Below, piece by piece: positions 25,211 through 38,128 of a stretch of DNA of 64,000 nt. The stretch spans positions 13,888,001 through 13,952,000 of the forward strand of contig OZ018415.1 of the NCBI GenBank assembly GCA_963969595.1. The letters are read 5' to 3'. The DNA comes from Neckera pumila (lineage: Eukaryota > Streptophyta > Bryopsida > Hypnales > Neckeraceae). The notes below the pieces were generated by a model. It searched no databases. It was not told where the DNA came from and saw only the letters and a list, made by a program, of their open reading frames with translations. Made by a program: the position numbers and the translations under genes. Positions within the stretch are counted from its first letter, which is position 1, and every line of letters starts with the position of its first letter.

Positions 25211-25825
25211 GGTAAGGATGTCTATATGGGCCAAAATTGAAAAAATTGCGAATAAGAAAAACCATTTTCCAATTCTAGTGCATAGAAGTGTACAATAATT
25301 ATAAGGGAGAAATTAGAATCATTTGTTGGCGCAACATGATTATTGGGAGAAGTCAATCGGTACTTGAAGGGGGGGAGGAAAGAGGGAGTTTCCTACTCCT
25401 ACAAAACTAATTTTAGCATAAGATTTGAACTTTGGAATTGCTTTTAGTTCGACAACAAGACAAAAGCTACACCTAAAATATTGAGTTTTTTCCCACTTAC
25501 AAGATAAAGCTACTCCTAAAATGTAGTTTCTTCCTATTCACATGCAAGTGTACGTAAACATCATGAAAATCAGCCAAAACAATTCTGATCCTAGAAAACT
25601 TGAAATTTGTCTTTTAGCTTACTTTTGGATGGAATTAGTTTAATCTCCAAAGTCCAAATTGGAACATCTGCATGTCTAATTTAAATAGTTTGTGAAGTAC
25701 TTTCAATGATAGTAATTTCAAGATCTAGTTATATACCAATCAAATGTTGGAATAAACTTAGAGAGCCAATGTCCTGGTTGGATTGACAATGATCCAACAA
25801 CTCCCAATTGTGACCCCTTTTAAAA
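25211..25825. other. AT-rich spacer, nothing recognised
   Basis: No coding-like ORF or repeat match noticed. Confidence 0.4.
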
Positions 25826-26138
25826 CATTAGATGTTATTTGGAGGTAGTCAAAGGTTGTTTCAAGCCCGTTCCCCGACCTGTTTCCAACACAGGGAAGGA
25901 ACGTCGGGCTGCTATCAAAACCCTAATTATCAAAAAATAAAAAAAATAAAAAAATTTGCTTCTGAATTAATAAAAAAGTTTAAAAATAAAAATTTAAAAA
26001 AAAATAAATAAATAAATAAATAAAATAAAATAAATAAAATAAAAAGTGACGTGGCCGTCTCACACTATAGCGCAGCGCAGCGCGTTCTCTGCAGCCGGGA
26101 ACTCGCAGTCCTTTGGGAGGGCCAAATCCCCTCTAATG
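25826..26138. mobile_element. MITE family E, copy 1 (~313 bp)
   Basis: Ends CATTAGATGTTATTTGG and CCAAATCCCCTCTAATG form an imperfect terminal inverted repeat. The interior shares 'gtttcaagcccgttccc', an A-rich centre and a 'gtgacgtggc' block with the copy at 56.5 kb. No ORF. Confidence 0.75.
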
Positions 26139-26340
26139 CCGACTCTTATGGATTCTTGCCTAAAATGTACAGCATCTATTTGTAAGAGTCGAGGATTGAT
26201 TTTAGGAACATCTATTTCAGTACTTTTGGAAATTCATAGTATATTCATATAATATCTAATAAATGCATTTTAATAGAATCTAGAATTCCCTTTTGTACTA
26301 CCAATAAGATTTCACAGAACTTTTTCAATATAGTATTAAG
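26139..26340 (-). mobile_element. MITE family B, inverted partial copy 3
   Basis: Directly abuts family E copy 1. Carries the reverse complements of family B blocks: 'attcttgcctaaaatgta', 'gaatctagaattc' and 'gtactaccaataaga'. One terminal repeat is missing. Confidence 0.6.
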
Positions 26341-26612
26341 AACCATAGTTGATGTAAAACATGGTTAAAAGCAATGAAAGATGGGCTTATTGATGCTAGC
26401 TGGGTGTTGGGGATGATCACATTGTAACTTTACAATTACGTATTAGATAACCAATGAGCCACGCTAGCGGCAAATAGGTTATCGTACATAACCGGTTGTA
26501 CATTTTTTCAATCATAACCTTTAATGTTCATGATCCAAGGATGTAGGAAGCAAGTTGAAAGGAAAGAAGGTTATGGGTTGCAACTTGTAATGGCAAGAGT
26601 GACGGATTACCA

Positions 26613-28393
26613 ATGCAACGGTGCCACATTAGCGTTGAAAAGTCAAAAACTGGTTATGTTACATTGAAACTTCCTCCTTCATCAATTGCCATGACCGCAA
26701 TGCTGGCATTAGGACCCGAGGTTAAAGCTTATATATTCTCATTGAGACAAGTAAGATATTATGCTTGTTTCTTCTTCCCTTTTCGTTTAAATCCTCGAAA
26801 TTAGTAGTGTTCGATTCATAACATTGGAGAAATACTGTTTTATGACTGCTTTTGCAGGTATATATGCAGCAGATTTTGTACTTGGTGTCGCCAATTTACC
26901 TATGAAGCTTCTTATGGAGCAACCAGTGATACTTAAATGGATAGGCCTCCGTGCAGGGTCCTGGTACTGGTGGGAGAAAGGTTGAAGACCGACATGAGCA
27001 TGCTGATCTATCGCCGTAAATTCCTTATTGCCGAGTCTTTAGCCAGATTGCTAAAACTTTACAATGAATCCTTGACAGCTTTATTCCTACGAAGGTCATT
27101 TTTTTCCCAGTCCTGGAGTACGTAAAATTTGGTTCTCTTCTTAAAGCTGAGGTGTATCTCGGAATGCAGGTAAAAATTTGATCACCACGAGTTGTTCTCG
27201 CTATTGAAGACATTGGTGTTGTCGTTAGCACCGAGCCTGTAAATTCAGGATAGGTGCATCTCCTGGCCCTGCACGGCAGCCACGATCAGATGACATTAAT
27301 TGCTGTTGCAAAACGCAATGTCTTGTTTTCTGCTGATTGTAGCCATATGAAAGGAGAGTCAGATATTGTGCAGAATCTAGGTGAGGCAGAGCCAGGGAAA
27401 GTGCTGATGCAGACATTGAATAGTAGTAGTGAGGCATGGGAGTGTTTTTTTGAGATGTGGCAAAGATCAGAGGAAGCTAGATGGCTCGAGGAATTGAAAC
27501 AGCGGGAAGCGGCTAGAATGAGTGAACTGGAAGCAGACTGAAGGAAAAAAGAGAACCAACGTGTTGCTGAAATGCTTAATTTCCAAGCAGTGCAAGCGGA
27601 GGAGGCCAAGCTTCGGTAGGGATCTGTCTCTTATGCAAGTCTCTTATCATGTATCTGGATGATTCGAGGTAAAAAAGATGAATACCAAATCTGTCGCCAA
27701 TACCTTTGTTCCTTATAATAGACCAGGCTTGTTTTTTATGCCCTGGATTTTGAATTTTAACAGCAGTCCAGAATTTTTTTGATGCAATAGGGCAATGCTT
27801 TCTAAGTTGGAAAAACGAAAGAGAAGTGTAAATGTTGCAGAAGAAGGTCTGGAACGTCAAACAGAAGCATTGGAACGAGCATATGCAAATCGCACTTCTG
27901 ATGCTCAGGTTTCGTGCCTTGAAGAGCAGTACATGCTGAATTATCGACTTCCTGCAAGACACTGAAGCTCAAACCCCAATTTTGTTTAATAAATTTAGAA
28001 TACCCACTCATATCATAATCAGAGGACACCCTGTTCACCATGCTCAAAGTCTATGTCTTTTTTGCCAGATATCAATCTGAGTATTTTTTTAGTGCTTCTG
28101 CCAGGTTGCAGTTAAGAGGCTGGAAGCTGAATGCGAGCATCGTCAGGAGCTTGAGCGGAGGAAGCTCACTTCTTTGCAAAGAGCAGCATGGAGTGCTTGA
28201 GCAGAGGTTGGCAACCTCGAATGGCTCACTTGCAAATTTGGAGAAACAGTTTCAAGATTATAAATCTGCATTAAGAAATACCAAGGAGTCTGACCTTTTG
28301 GGACAGATCTTTGGTCTGAAACAGCAGTGTTGCCATCTGGAGCGCAAATGTGAGCAGGCGATCCACTCTAGAGATGATTATAAAATCCTACTT
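26613..28393 (+). pseudogene. CEP120: CEP120-like centrosomal/basal-body protein, decayed fragment
   Basis: Recognised by residue pattern against the CEP120 family, centriole-elongation proteins with C2-type domains followed by a long coiled coil. Remnants in order: 'TLKLPPSSIAMTAMLALG' ending at a GT donor; after an AG acceptor 'ADFVLGVANLPMKLLMEQP'; 'RVVLAIEDIGVVVSTEP', aligning with the C2 end (YTVTLEDYG in the human protein); then coiled coil 'EEARWLEELKQREAARMSE', 'AMLSKLEKRKRSVNVAEEG', 'LEAECEHRQELERRKLTSL', 'LATSNGSLANLEKQFQDY' and 'HLERKCEQAIHSRDDYK'. Lesions: in-frame stops at 27179, 27251 and 27539 (the last replaces a conserved Trp codon, TGG to TGA) and a one-base frameshift near 28177-28181. 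The expected donor after 'DDYK' is absent. GT/AG junctions survive at 27615/27791 and 27908/28105 with correct phases, so this is an unprocessed gene remnant rather than a retrocopy. The N-terminal C2 region and the C-terminus are not visible. Confidence 0.75.
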
Positions 28394-28526
28394 ACGTCAT
28401 TTGTGTTGATCGATTGTTGGTTCTGTTTTGATGAATCTACAAGTATGGTGGTTGTTGGTCTTAGACCACGCCCAGTTGAACACTAAGCTTTCAATCTGTA
28501 AACCCTCGATCAGGTGATGAAGATGG

Positions 28527-28682
28527 CACAGGGAGAACGGGGAGGCGTTACCCTCCCCGGTATTTATTTCCACAGTGAAGCTTCACCCCCCCTTGACTTT
28601 CTTTTTAAAGAAAGTCAAGGGGGGTGAAGCTTCACTATGCAAATAAATACTGGGGAGGGTAACGCCTCCCGTTCTCCTTGTG
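28527..28682. mobile_element. 156-bp near-perfect hairpin (foldback element)
   Basis: The left arm (cacagggagaacgg..., ggcgttaccctcccc..., gtgaagcttcacccc) is repeated as its reverse complement in the right arm up to 'cgttctccttgtg'. The arms are ~70 bp with a few mismatches and meet at 'cttttt/aaag' around 28601-28610. G+C content is well above the surroundings. It lies just downstream of the CEP120 remnant. No ORF. Confidence 0.85.
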
Positions 28683-28754
28683 TTCAGCTCCGGGAACAAA
28701 TATCATTTACTATCTGTAGCTTTAATGCACAGCAGGATTCAATCCATTAACTTA

Positions 28755-29288
28755 GGGCTGCTTTACACCTAGAGGCTACGCCAATTCCCCTTGAGGCCAA
28801 TTGCACAAAATTTCAGCCCCTTTTGGACTAATGGTCGACCTCAACTACTCATTAGAATAAGACTATAATGGGAGACAATTTCTTGCATATGTGAAGGCTT
28901 TGAGGCCAAGAAGCTGGGCTAATGTAAGAAAACCTAGAAAAGAGAGAGAGGAACTGAAATTTTCAGGGCTACATTACATCTAGAGGCCAGGCCAATTCCC
29001 CTTGAGGATGATTGTACATAATCCAATGGGTCAAATTTGTTGGAAAAAACAATATTTTGTAAAAAACAAACTAATGGAATCTGAAATTGGCCTCCTGTTT
29101 TTGGTGTACCCAATTTAGTGAGCTCAGGCCATGTTAGATCATGTCTTTTTTGAATTAAAAATTCATTCCACCAAATTGGCTCAGGCACTGGATGTAAAGA
29201 GTTGGGATCAATTTCGGTCCAGTTACAAGTGAGGATTCTTGGCCTCTATCATAGCAAATTGGCACGGCCTCCAAATGTAAAGCGGTCC
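28755..29288. mobile_element. Tourist-like (PIF/Harbinger) MITE, 534 bp
   Basis: Terminal inverted repeats GGGCTGCTTTACACCTAGAGG (left) and the reverse complement of GGACCGCTTTACATTTGGAGG (right). Flanked by TTA at 28752-28754 and 29289-29291, the target duplication typical of the PIF/Harbinger superfamily. A second copy of the left ~48 bp occurs internally at about 28966-29013. No transposase. Confidence 0.8.
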
Positions 29289-29291
29289 TTA

Positions 29292-32200
29292 TTATGATAT
29301 TCAATCAACTATTGGTTATCAACGTGTTTAGTTTCTTCACTAATTGTACAAAAAGGTTGGATGGTAGAAAGAAAACTTAATTTGTTTTCTTTAATTATGC
29401 AAGTCCCTAATAACATAGACTCACTCTAAGCTTATATGGGAGCATTCAAACCTTGACCATATCTATTGATTATATAATCTATCAGATGAAACAAGATAAA
29501 AAAACATTTTTCAAATCGAAGGTTTTATAGTTATTAGAGTATAGTATATATATATATATATGACTTTTAATCTTGTTTGAAGGTCAAGTCATAAGCAATT
29601 TAAGAGCATGAGAGCGTGTGAAGATAAGTGACAACTTTTCCTTTGGCCTTGTCTTCTAGGAAGGGCTTCATATTGGCTTGACATGTAAATTTCACCTTAG
29701 CAATTGCTAATTAAGGAATTTTACATTGGCACTTTGTGATTTGTAGTATGATATTTTTAATTTGTTGGAGTTTCAATTGTTGTATGCTTCAAAAAAGTTC
29801 CTACTAATTCAATCTTTTTGTTGGAGATTTTTGATGTAGATATATTTAAGCATGAGAATTTACTATTTGTCAATCTATATGTATTATAATTTTTATTATT
29901 TTCAGTTATTTATTTCAAGGAATTAATAATTGCCATTTGCATTTAAATCAGCTACATACAAATACATTAGAGGCTTATTAGGTAGAACATAGGCCAATTG
30001 TTTTGGATTAGAAACTATTAAAATTTGAGTTGAACTTATATTTTTTCAATATTTGCAAAATAAATAAAATTGATGTATATTTTAAATATCAAAAAGTTCC
30101 AAACATCAATCAAGTACTAAATCATGCCCTTATCATTCTTCATGCCTTTACAAGATTTTATTGCATGTACCTATGTATTAAAGAGCAAAGTAGATTTGGA
30201 AAAATTTCACAAGGAATCTCATAGAAACCATTTAACTAGGATTAACCAAGATATGCAAAATGAATTAGTGCCTCAAGGATTTATCTTCAACAAAATGTGG
30301 AAGTGATTCAATTTAAGTCCACAATAACCATAGCAAAAAGTTGGCACTTTGTTGTTTGCCCTATGGCACCCTCAATTGAAGTTCAACTATAACACCTAGC
30401 TCCAAATACCATAATTTTTTTACACTTACCCTAAATTACAAACCAAATTCAATAAAAAAAATCTTGTTTGACATCTAAAGCGATTCATTACATATTTAGT
30501 CTAACTTTGTGTCACATATTTATGTATGTGTGTGTGTGTATATATATATATGACATTATTAAAGAACCATCCATACATGTTGAATGTTTTCAACAAATTT
30601 ATATGATTGTTTAAGATACTATTAGTTTACTACATCTAATGTAATTTCTTGGTCTAACTACCATCATGTGAGAGTAGTGTGGACAAGGCCATCTATACTT
30701 CTTTAAAAGGACTCAAAAATCTAAATAATGTCAGTATGAATAAAACTACGCAAAAATGCATAAAGAATTTGTCTAAAAACCAATGGACTATGGATTGAAA
30801 ATAACCTTGGTTTATAGACAAAAGTTGTAGAGTTTGAATTTTGCATTTCATTTATAAGGTTTGATTTATAATTGATATTTATAAATAAGATTTGAAACTT
30901 CAAATTAGAAATTCCTTCTATTGTTTATTACATCTTTAATGTTTTCAATTTTAAAGTAGTATTTTTTTGTTATGGATTTAAACTCCAAAATACATTTTAT
31001 TATAATTTTTGAATTTATTAATCAAAAAATAAAGACTAATGCTTCATTGCTCTTCGTGCTACTTGTAACAACTAATTGAAGGCTTTAGATTTGAGAGACT
31101 TTGGAGAATAAAAAATATAAATGCATTTATAAATAAGTTTTTTAAATTTCAGTTTTAATACCTCAAGTAATTTTTGAAATGTAATTGTAATTCAATAAGT
31201 CGGTAGGCCTGTAAAAATGAAAATTCTCCTTTTATTTTTTTAAAACCGATTCTTGCAGAACTTAATAGAGGTATAATCTGTTTTCATGAGAAAGTGACTC
31301 AGTTAGGTGGACTTTTTGTACATAATGTTTTCGGTGTAAGCTCATAAATGTATATGAACTATATAAATTATATAATTATGTAATCATTAAGTAGATTGAA
31401 GGGTGATTGCAAGGAACACCTATACTATTTGTTGCGTTTTGCAACAACTCATGATTTTTTTTGGAGTACTGTAAAATTAGAAAAATAAATTTAAAAAAAT
31501 AAAAAAAAATATGGCTACTGTATACACCTTTAAGATGAAGATAACCACCACAGGAAAAGCCTAGGAAAATTCTCTAAGTAGGAAAACTAGAAAAGTGTCA
31601 AAACTCAAGAAAATAGATACTTTGATGTTTAAATTAGTTAAAAATAAGAAACAAATTTAAATAAATAATATAAAAATTGGAAATTTTTAACAAATCTATG
31701 AAGATCGTCAACTACCAAAAGAACCACCCAAATATATTTTACATATGTTTCAAAATGCAAGCTGAATAAAGCTCACTTTGTAGAATTCTATACCACATAA
31801 AATTAAGTATTTTTAGAATTGCTTTGGACCATAGCTATAAGTCTACTAGTGGACCATTTCCTCTAAATTTCAACTCCAAATTTGTTCTTTTGGATACTAA
31901 TTAGTACTAAAACTCCCCAAATTGGCAAGTGTGATATAATATTGGGGGCTATTTTTAAATAGTAAAAATAATTTCAAAATTTTCAAGAAAATCGAACAAG
32001 GTGTATAATAGTCATAAAAAACTTTTCTATTAATTTGAAATCATTTGGAGTCAAAATGCAAAAGTTATTGCCCAAAAATTAATCATCACACAATGTGTGA
32101 AAGAAACTACTACAAGTGTTTCTTGCAATCATCCTAAAAGTGTTTATTACATGAATTTGCCTCTTTAACAAAGGTGGAGAGTATATAAAAATAAGTGAGT

Positions 32201-34077
32201 TACTAAAGAATTGGTTATCTATTCAAAAGTTTAGGGGATTTGATCAAATGGAATGTTGTATTGAATACCGTTTTAGGTACATGAAGACTTGTTGAGACAT
32301 TGTTTAATTCAAGAAGAATTGAAAGTTACTTCTTTCTTATTTCAAACTTCAAAAATTGATCGTACAAAACTTGAAAGATACAAAACTTGATTTCTAGTTT
32401 ACCATTTTCTTATTTCATTGTTAGTTTATCAACACTTGTGTCTTTGTTTGTAGACCTAATTGGTCACCACTTTGACAACTAGCACTTCCAATTGCAGTTT
32501 GAATTTTTAGATGATATGTCATGCACTCTTTTATGATGTAAATTTAAAATTTTTAATATATTGAATTATTTTTTAATTATTTTAATTATTTTAAAATCTA
32601 ACAAATGTAAATAAAATAAAATTTCAAGTAAAAAGTTCCTTTTAAGTTTTCATTTAATAAAAAATTTGGTAAAATTTTGTAGTGTTTTATTCTAGTGATG
32701 ACCTCTAGGTTGGAAGTGGTTTAGCTATTTGGTGATGTATATTTATGTATTGACAAATATAGGGTGTATTAGGTGTAAAGAGTCATTAGACATGGTCCTA
32801 GATTCCTAAGGACAGACAACCAAAATGACCAAATGAAGCCACAACATGGTCATGGAATCACGATGCCACACAAAAGAAAATCATGAACTGAAGCCAAATG
32901 AGTGCAACCATGACTATTGCCGTCCATAAAAGTAACTTCTACTATGTATATCCCTTTAAAAATTATCATCTACAATTATAACACTTTAATAAAGATATAA
33001 AATTATAATAAAAACGGAATTTTACCTTTGAGAGTTGAAGGATTATTTCAAGGATGAATTCATCTGCTTATGCATATAAAATTTATTCTATATTATACTT
33101 TATTATTGCCAACGATAAGAGTCAGAATGTTTTCTTTTATTAAGATTTAGGTAATCACAAAGTAATCACACATGAGAACATCCAACCATGCTAGATGCTC
33201 CAAGTTTGATGGCATGCATTGCAAATCAAAGCTCAATATTGCAACAATTCAAGATTCCTAGAAATTGCCTCACAACAATGAATATACTATGAAGGACTTG
33301 CCATGAATATTCACTATAAAGACTACAATGAAGGATTGGCATCAAGTCTATCACCATACTTCTAAAAGCGATTGCAATAATAATGAAATGAAATGAATCA
33401 ATTGTGTACTGATATAAAGACTAAAATATAATCTATAAGAAATAAATTAATATATATGTATATTTTGAATTTATGTGAACTTTTTGCTGCTAGAATTCAA
33501 TAGCTGTGAGCTTCATGTGCATAAATTTGGCTCCCAATCATCAATTTGAACAAAATTATTTTTCCTAGAAAGCTAATCTATTTATTTATCTTAAAAGATT
33601 AAAAAAAAATGCCAAACATTGTGATTACAGAAACCAAACCAATCCTTCAATTACCTCCAAGGCCCAAAGGTACACTTGAGACTTTAGAGATTATATAATT
33701 AAAAAAAGAGGTTTAAAAGGTCAAAGGTTTTGAACATACATCAATATCTCTAGTTTGAAAAATTAGTGTATTTTTTAAGGTAAATTTACTAAAATGCCCT
33801 CATTGAGATGGAAATTGAAAAAATCTTCTAGTTAAAAGTTTTGCAACAATTATCTTTTGAATATTTTTGTTTAAAAGAAGAAAGAAACTACTGCACATAA
33901 TAGAGAGTTTTATTGGAAAAGCAAAAATTAACCTTCAACGATGATGACTTCTAATGAAAGTTGTTTTAATCATTGGCACATGTGATCAACTAACCTTCAT
34001 GACCATTGTAGCTTTTATTTCATGCTTTGTTTGAATTTGTTGCTCCATTGTATGCTTGTTTTTTGCATGAAGGCAAC
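29292..34077. other. AT-rich gene desert
   Basis: About 4.8 kb with only short TA/TG microsatellites (29546-29562, 30525-30552) and chance ORFs. No coding or transposon signature recognised. Confidence 0.5.
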
Positions 34078-34335
34078 CTATTCCGAGGAGTCATATTGTT
34101 TTTTGCGTCTACGGGTATAATATTTTTCACCGTTCTCCTCTATTATTTCTCCCGTGCCCTCATGATAAACAAAAATCGTGGAGACCACTCTTTCTAATCT
34201 CCCAAATATAAGAGAAAAATCAGCCCCTTGGAGGGCCATCGGAAGTTGATATGCCATGCTATTTTTTGCATGGCCTATCAACTTCAAAAATGCTCTTGGT
34301 GAGCAATCAAAGTCTTTGACTGCTCGCCGGAGCAA
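34078..34335 (-). CDS. Unrecognised ORF fragment, basic C-terminus
   Basis: 85 codons ending 'GEKYYTRRRKKQYDSSE'. Codon and residue balance look protein-like in contrast to flanking DNA (phrase 'SMAYQLPMALQGADFSLIF'). The annotated start may be arbitrary, since the frame could begin in an upstream exon. It overlaps a palindromic patch around 34290-34330. No family recognised; it could be the C-terminal exon of a transposon or gene remnant. Confidence 0.25.
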   Translation of the reverse strand: MLRRAVKDFDCSPRAFLKLIGHAKNSMAYQLPMALQGADFSLIFGRLERVVSTIFVYHEGTGEIIEENGEKYYTRRRKKQYDSSE

Positions 34336-36165
34336 TCAAGTTTTGTAGATTTTTTTTTTTTTTTTTTTTAATTTTTTTTAAATATTTTCTTTGGATGATT
34401 ATTATTATTAATTTTTTTAATAAATTTTTATTTGAAATTTTGGGTTCTTGCACCACCGCTACTGCAGTTTCAACAAGGCAGAAATAGGGGAAAAAAAAAA
34501 TTTTGATCCAAAAAAAAGTAAATTTTAGTATACCTCGGAGGGTTGTAGAGCAGCCCTCCAAAGGCCTGAAATTTTCTCTAATGATCCATGTCATTGTAAA
34601 AAGGTATAATTTCTGCCACTAAGGTTTTTTGGGCTAAGAATTAAGCCCTGAGATTTTTAATCTCAATGTGTATCACCTGTAGTGTGGAGAACATTGAAGC
34701 CCTATTAAATTTTCATAAATTTATAAATCAATTTAAATACTTCAACTTTTATTGGTTGTAATTAAAACCTTGTAGTGTTTCTAAAATGTGGTGTAGGTGA
34801 CTATTCTGCAAAGCCCAATCCAAGATGAAAGATACACAAAATGACTCTAGAATGTTATTTTTTCCTAATGAACTACCGTATGTCTTCAAATCAAGGCCAA
34901 CAAGATTGAAGAACACTTCCTACAATGTTTTATTCTTTGAGAAAAGAAGTCCCAATTGAAATCCCTATCTCCCATCCTTTGGTTGTAGAAAGATTTCACT
35001 TGTTGCAATCCAAATTGACAATTTTGGATTTTTTAAAAAAAATATTTGGGCAAAATATGCTTCAATTTTGAATGAAGAAATTTGCTAAGATTGACCCAAT
35101 TTTTTAAAAAGTAGGATGATATTGCCACTACTATACATGATATTAGGCTTTTTATTTGTTTTTATTTGTTTTTTTTGAATGTTTTGGACCTAAGGTGTGG
35201 ATTTTTGAATTAACCCTCAGAGGACTAGCTTTGTTTTTTTAGCAGCAAGGCAATTTTAGGCAACTCACTACAAATGGGATTTTTATTTTTGTTTTTTGAA
35301 ATTTTGGCACAACATGGGGACAAGGGTTTCCTTTAGGGCCTAATAATTTTCATAATTTTTTACGACATGGTCAAAAACTTATTGTATGACATGTAGTTTT
35401 TTTTCTAGGCCCAGTAGTCCAGGTACATCAAAAAAATCTGTTTTTTCATAAACAAAACTTTGAATGGGTGTTCAAGATTTACATACGCGTAAAAATCTTG
35501 AATCATTCTATTTTAATCAATGGAATGAAAATTATGAGGAGTTTTAGTTTGGAGGCAATAATAGATTATCCACCCTAAAATAAACCTTGAAGTCCTTCAT
35601 TTAACTCAATTTTCAATATTTTTTGAAAAAAACAAACTCATAGGATGTAGATTGTTTATTACAACAATATTACAACCATTGAAATTGACAATTTTCAATT
35701 TCATAACTAAATCCTTAGCAATTTTGTGTTTTGAATCATTTCCTACTTCTTTCTATTTACAAACTTTTATGGTACCAATCAAAATGGCGCTTTTCAGATT
35801 TGCAATGAGAAATTTGAGTGCTGCCAATTTTGACAGCCTCCCAAGAGCTGAAAAGTTGATATTTTAACATGAAATTTTTGTCACAACATCATCTTTATGT
35901 TAAAAATACGTGTACCAAATTTCAAGGCCCAAAAATTTACCGATAAAAGATATTCAAAATCTACCAACATGTGTAGCTGTGAAAAAATTTTCATTGCTAC
36001 CAACTTTGAGTACTTGACAGCCTTCTAAGGATTGAATTTTTTAATTTTTCACATGAATTTAAGAAAAAAATTATATCTATGTTGATATAATGTTTTTTCC
36101 AAATTTCAAGTCCAAAAGATTTACACAAAAAATATTCAAAGTTTACCAAAATGTTTGACACCCTC
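34336..36165. other. Spacer with repeat fragments
   Basis: Ends of MITE type 'ggagggc... ttttctctaatg' occur at 34540-34583 without an obvious partner. From ~35.2 to 36.1 kb the sequence resembles diverged family A interior ('gaatcatt(c/t)', 'gcaatgagaaatt'). No gene recognised. Confidence 0.4.
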
Positions 36166-37096
36166 TTAACCCTTAAAGACCAACATGCGTTTTTTGGCAA
36201 CATAGAAATTTTGGGCAGGTTCGTGTGACTAGAGATTTGCAGATTTTGGGTTGAAATTTTTATAGAAGGTGGGAACGTGGAATACCTTTCATGTGCACCA
36301 AAATTCATGACATTTGGAAATACGAGTCAAAAGTTATAGCCTAATATGTCGCTTTTTTTTGTAATCGGGCAGTCTGGGCAGATCAGAAAAAATCACTTTT
36401 TTCAAAAATAAAAACTTGAAATTGGTTTATTAGATTTATATATACATGAAAAGCTTTGAATTATTCCATTTTGATCAATGAGTCAAACGTTACAAGGAAT
36501 TTTAGCTTGCAGGCAGTTATGGATTGTCTACTCTAAAATAAACTTTGAAGTCGTTTATTTCACTCCATTTTTAACATTTTTCAAAAAAAATAAAATTACA
36601 AGATGTAGATTGTTTATTACAACATTGCAACGATTGGGATTGACATTTTTCAATTCCATAATTAACTTCTTAACAATTAAGTGTTTTGAACCATTCTCTA
36701 CTTCTTTCTACTTACTATTTTTTTCCTGTATGTCGTACAATTCCAAATCATCTGAAAATTTTCAAGCATGTATCCAACTTGCTCTAAGAATGAATCTAAA
36801 GAAGCACAACCATTTTAGAATTTTTTTCATAATAATCTGACCTTGTGAAGTGCAGCTCCCTGGTTCTTTGCAAGGCCAAAAAAAGGACTTTTGCCACTTC
36901 AAAGGCTAATATCTTCCAATCTACACAATGGAAATTTCTGAAAATTTTTCCACACATTTACAAACCAGAGTACTACAAGATCTTATGGTTACATGTGTCC
37001 AAAAATGATATTTTTCAAAAATTTGGTTCTTGTGCTAGAAATGACAGTTTTGGAGCATTTTTGATGTAAACATAGTCAAAGAACTTTGGGGGTTAA
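36166..37096 (+). mobile_element. Family A copy 3, complete (931 bp)
   Basis: Starts TTAACCCTTAAAGACC and ends AACTTTGGGGGTTAA, an inverted pair. Interior blocks shared with other copies include 'tcttccaatctacacaatgg', 'acatttacaaaccag' and 'gacagttttggagcattttt'. No transposase ORF. Confidence 0.6.
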
Positions 37097-38128
37097 CGCT
37101 AAAAAATTGCTTATTTATCACAAACGTTTTTTGGCATGATCATCTCTATATTGATAACATGTCTGTTAAATTTCAAGTTCAAACAATTCACCCAAAAATG
37201 ATATTCTAATTTTACCAAAATGTGTAGTTGTAAGAATGATTTTTTCAGCCCTTGGGATAGGGTTATTTTATGGGTAAAATTTCAGATATATGTAAAAAAT
37301 CATTTTTACAACTACACATGCTAGTAGAATTAGAATATTTTTTTTGTATAAATCTTTTGAGCTTGAAATTTGACACATATGTTATTAACATAGAGATGAT
37401 TTCAAGTAAAAAGAAATTTTCATGGTAAAATGTTTTTTTCTTAGCTTTTGGAATAGTGTCAAGGTAGGCAATAGTGAAATTGATAGATTGATTTTCCATT
37501 GTTTAGTAAGGATTTTATTTTGTGGCATTTGAACCTATGATATAAAAGTTATTGAATATCAAAGATTTTATAAACTTAAAAATTGGAATTAATATATCTT
37601 TTTTTTTGAAGGAAACATCATTTTCACACGCACATCCAAACACTATGAAACAAAACATTTGCACTCTTTTATGAGGAATGCTTTCTGTTTGTGCCAATTT
37701 TGTGGCATTTGGACCTATGATGCAAAAGACATGGGTTTTATAAATTAAAAAAGTTGAACAAAATTATCTTTTATTTTGGAAAAACCACAATTTTCACATT
37801 GCATGCTCAAATGTCCCAAAAAATTCCCTTGGACTTTTTTGTGCTTAAAGCTTTCTATTTGTACCAAAATTGTAATCTTCCACACTACGGTACAAAATTT
37901 TTTGAATTAAAAAGATTTAATATATTAAAACATTAAAATATTACTTTTATTTTGGCTATGGTAATGGTACAAGGCACACTAGTCATATCTAAATAAAGGA
38001 ATTTCTACCACCATCCACATCCTGCCAGGAAAGGTTGACAAACCATAGTTATTCATTAAAAGAATATACTTGTCGTTTGAAATCATTTATTAGACACATT
38101 TTGGCTTTGGCAACATTCTAGGTTAATC
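37097..38128. repeat. Spacer with ~175-bp imperfect tandem repeat (37.51-37.94 kb)
   Basis: Units begin near 37517 and 37697 with 'ttttgtggcatttg(a/g)acctatgat', continue through 'aaaaccacaattttcacat'-like sequence and end with 'gctttct(g/a)tttgt(g/a)cca'. A third partial unit ends near 37940. No gene. Confidence 0.6.
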
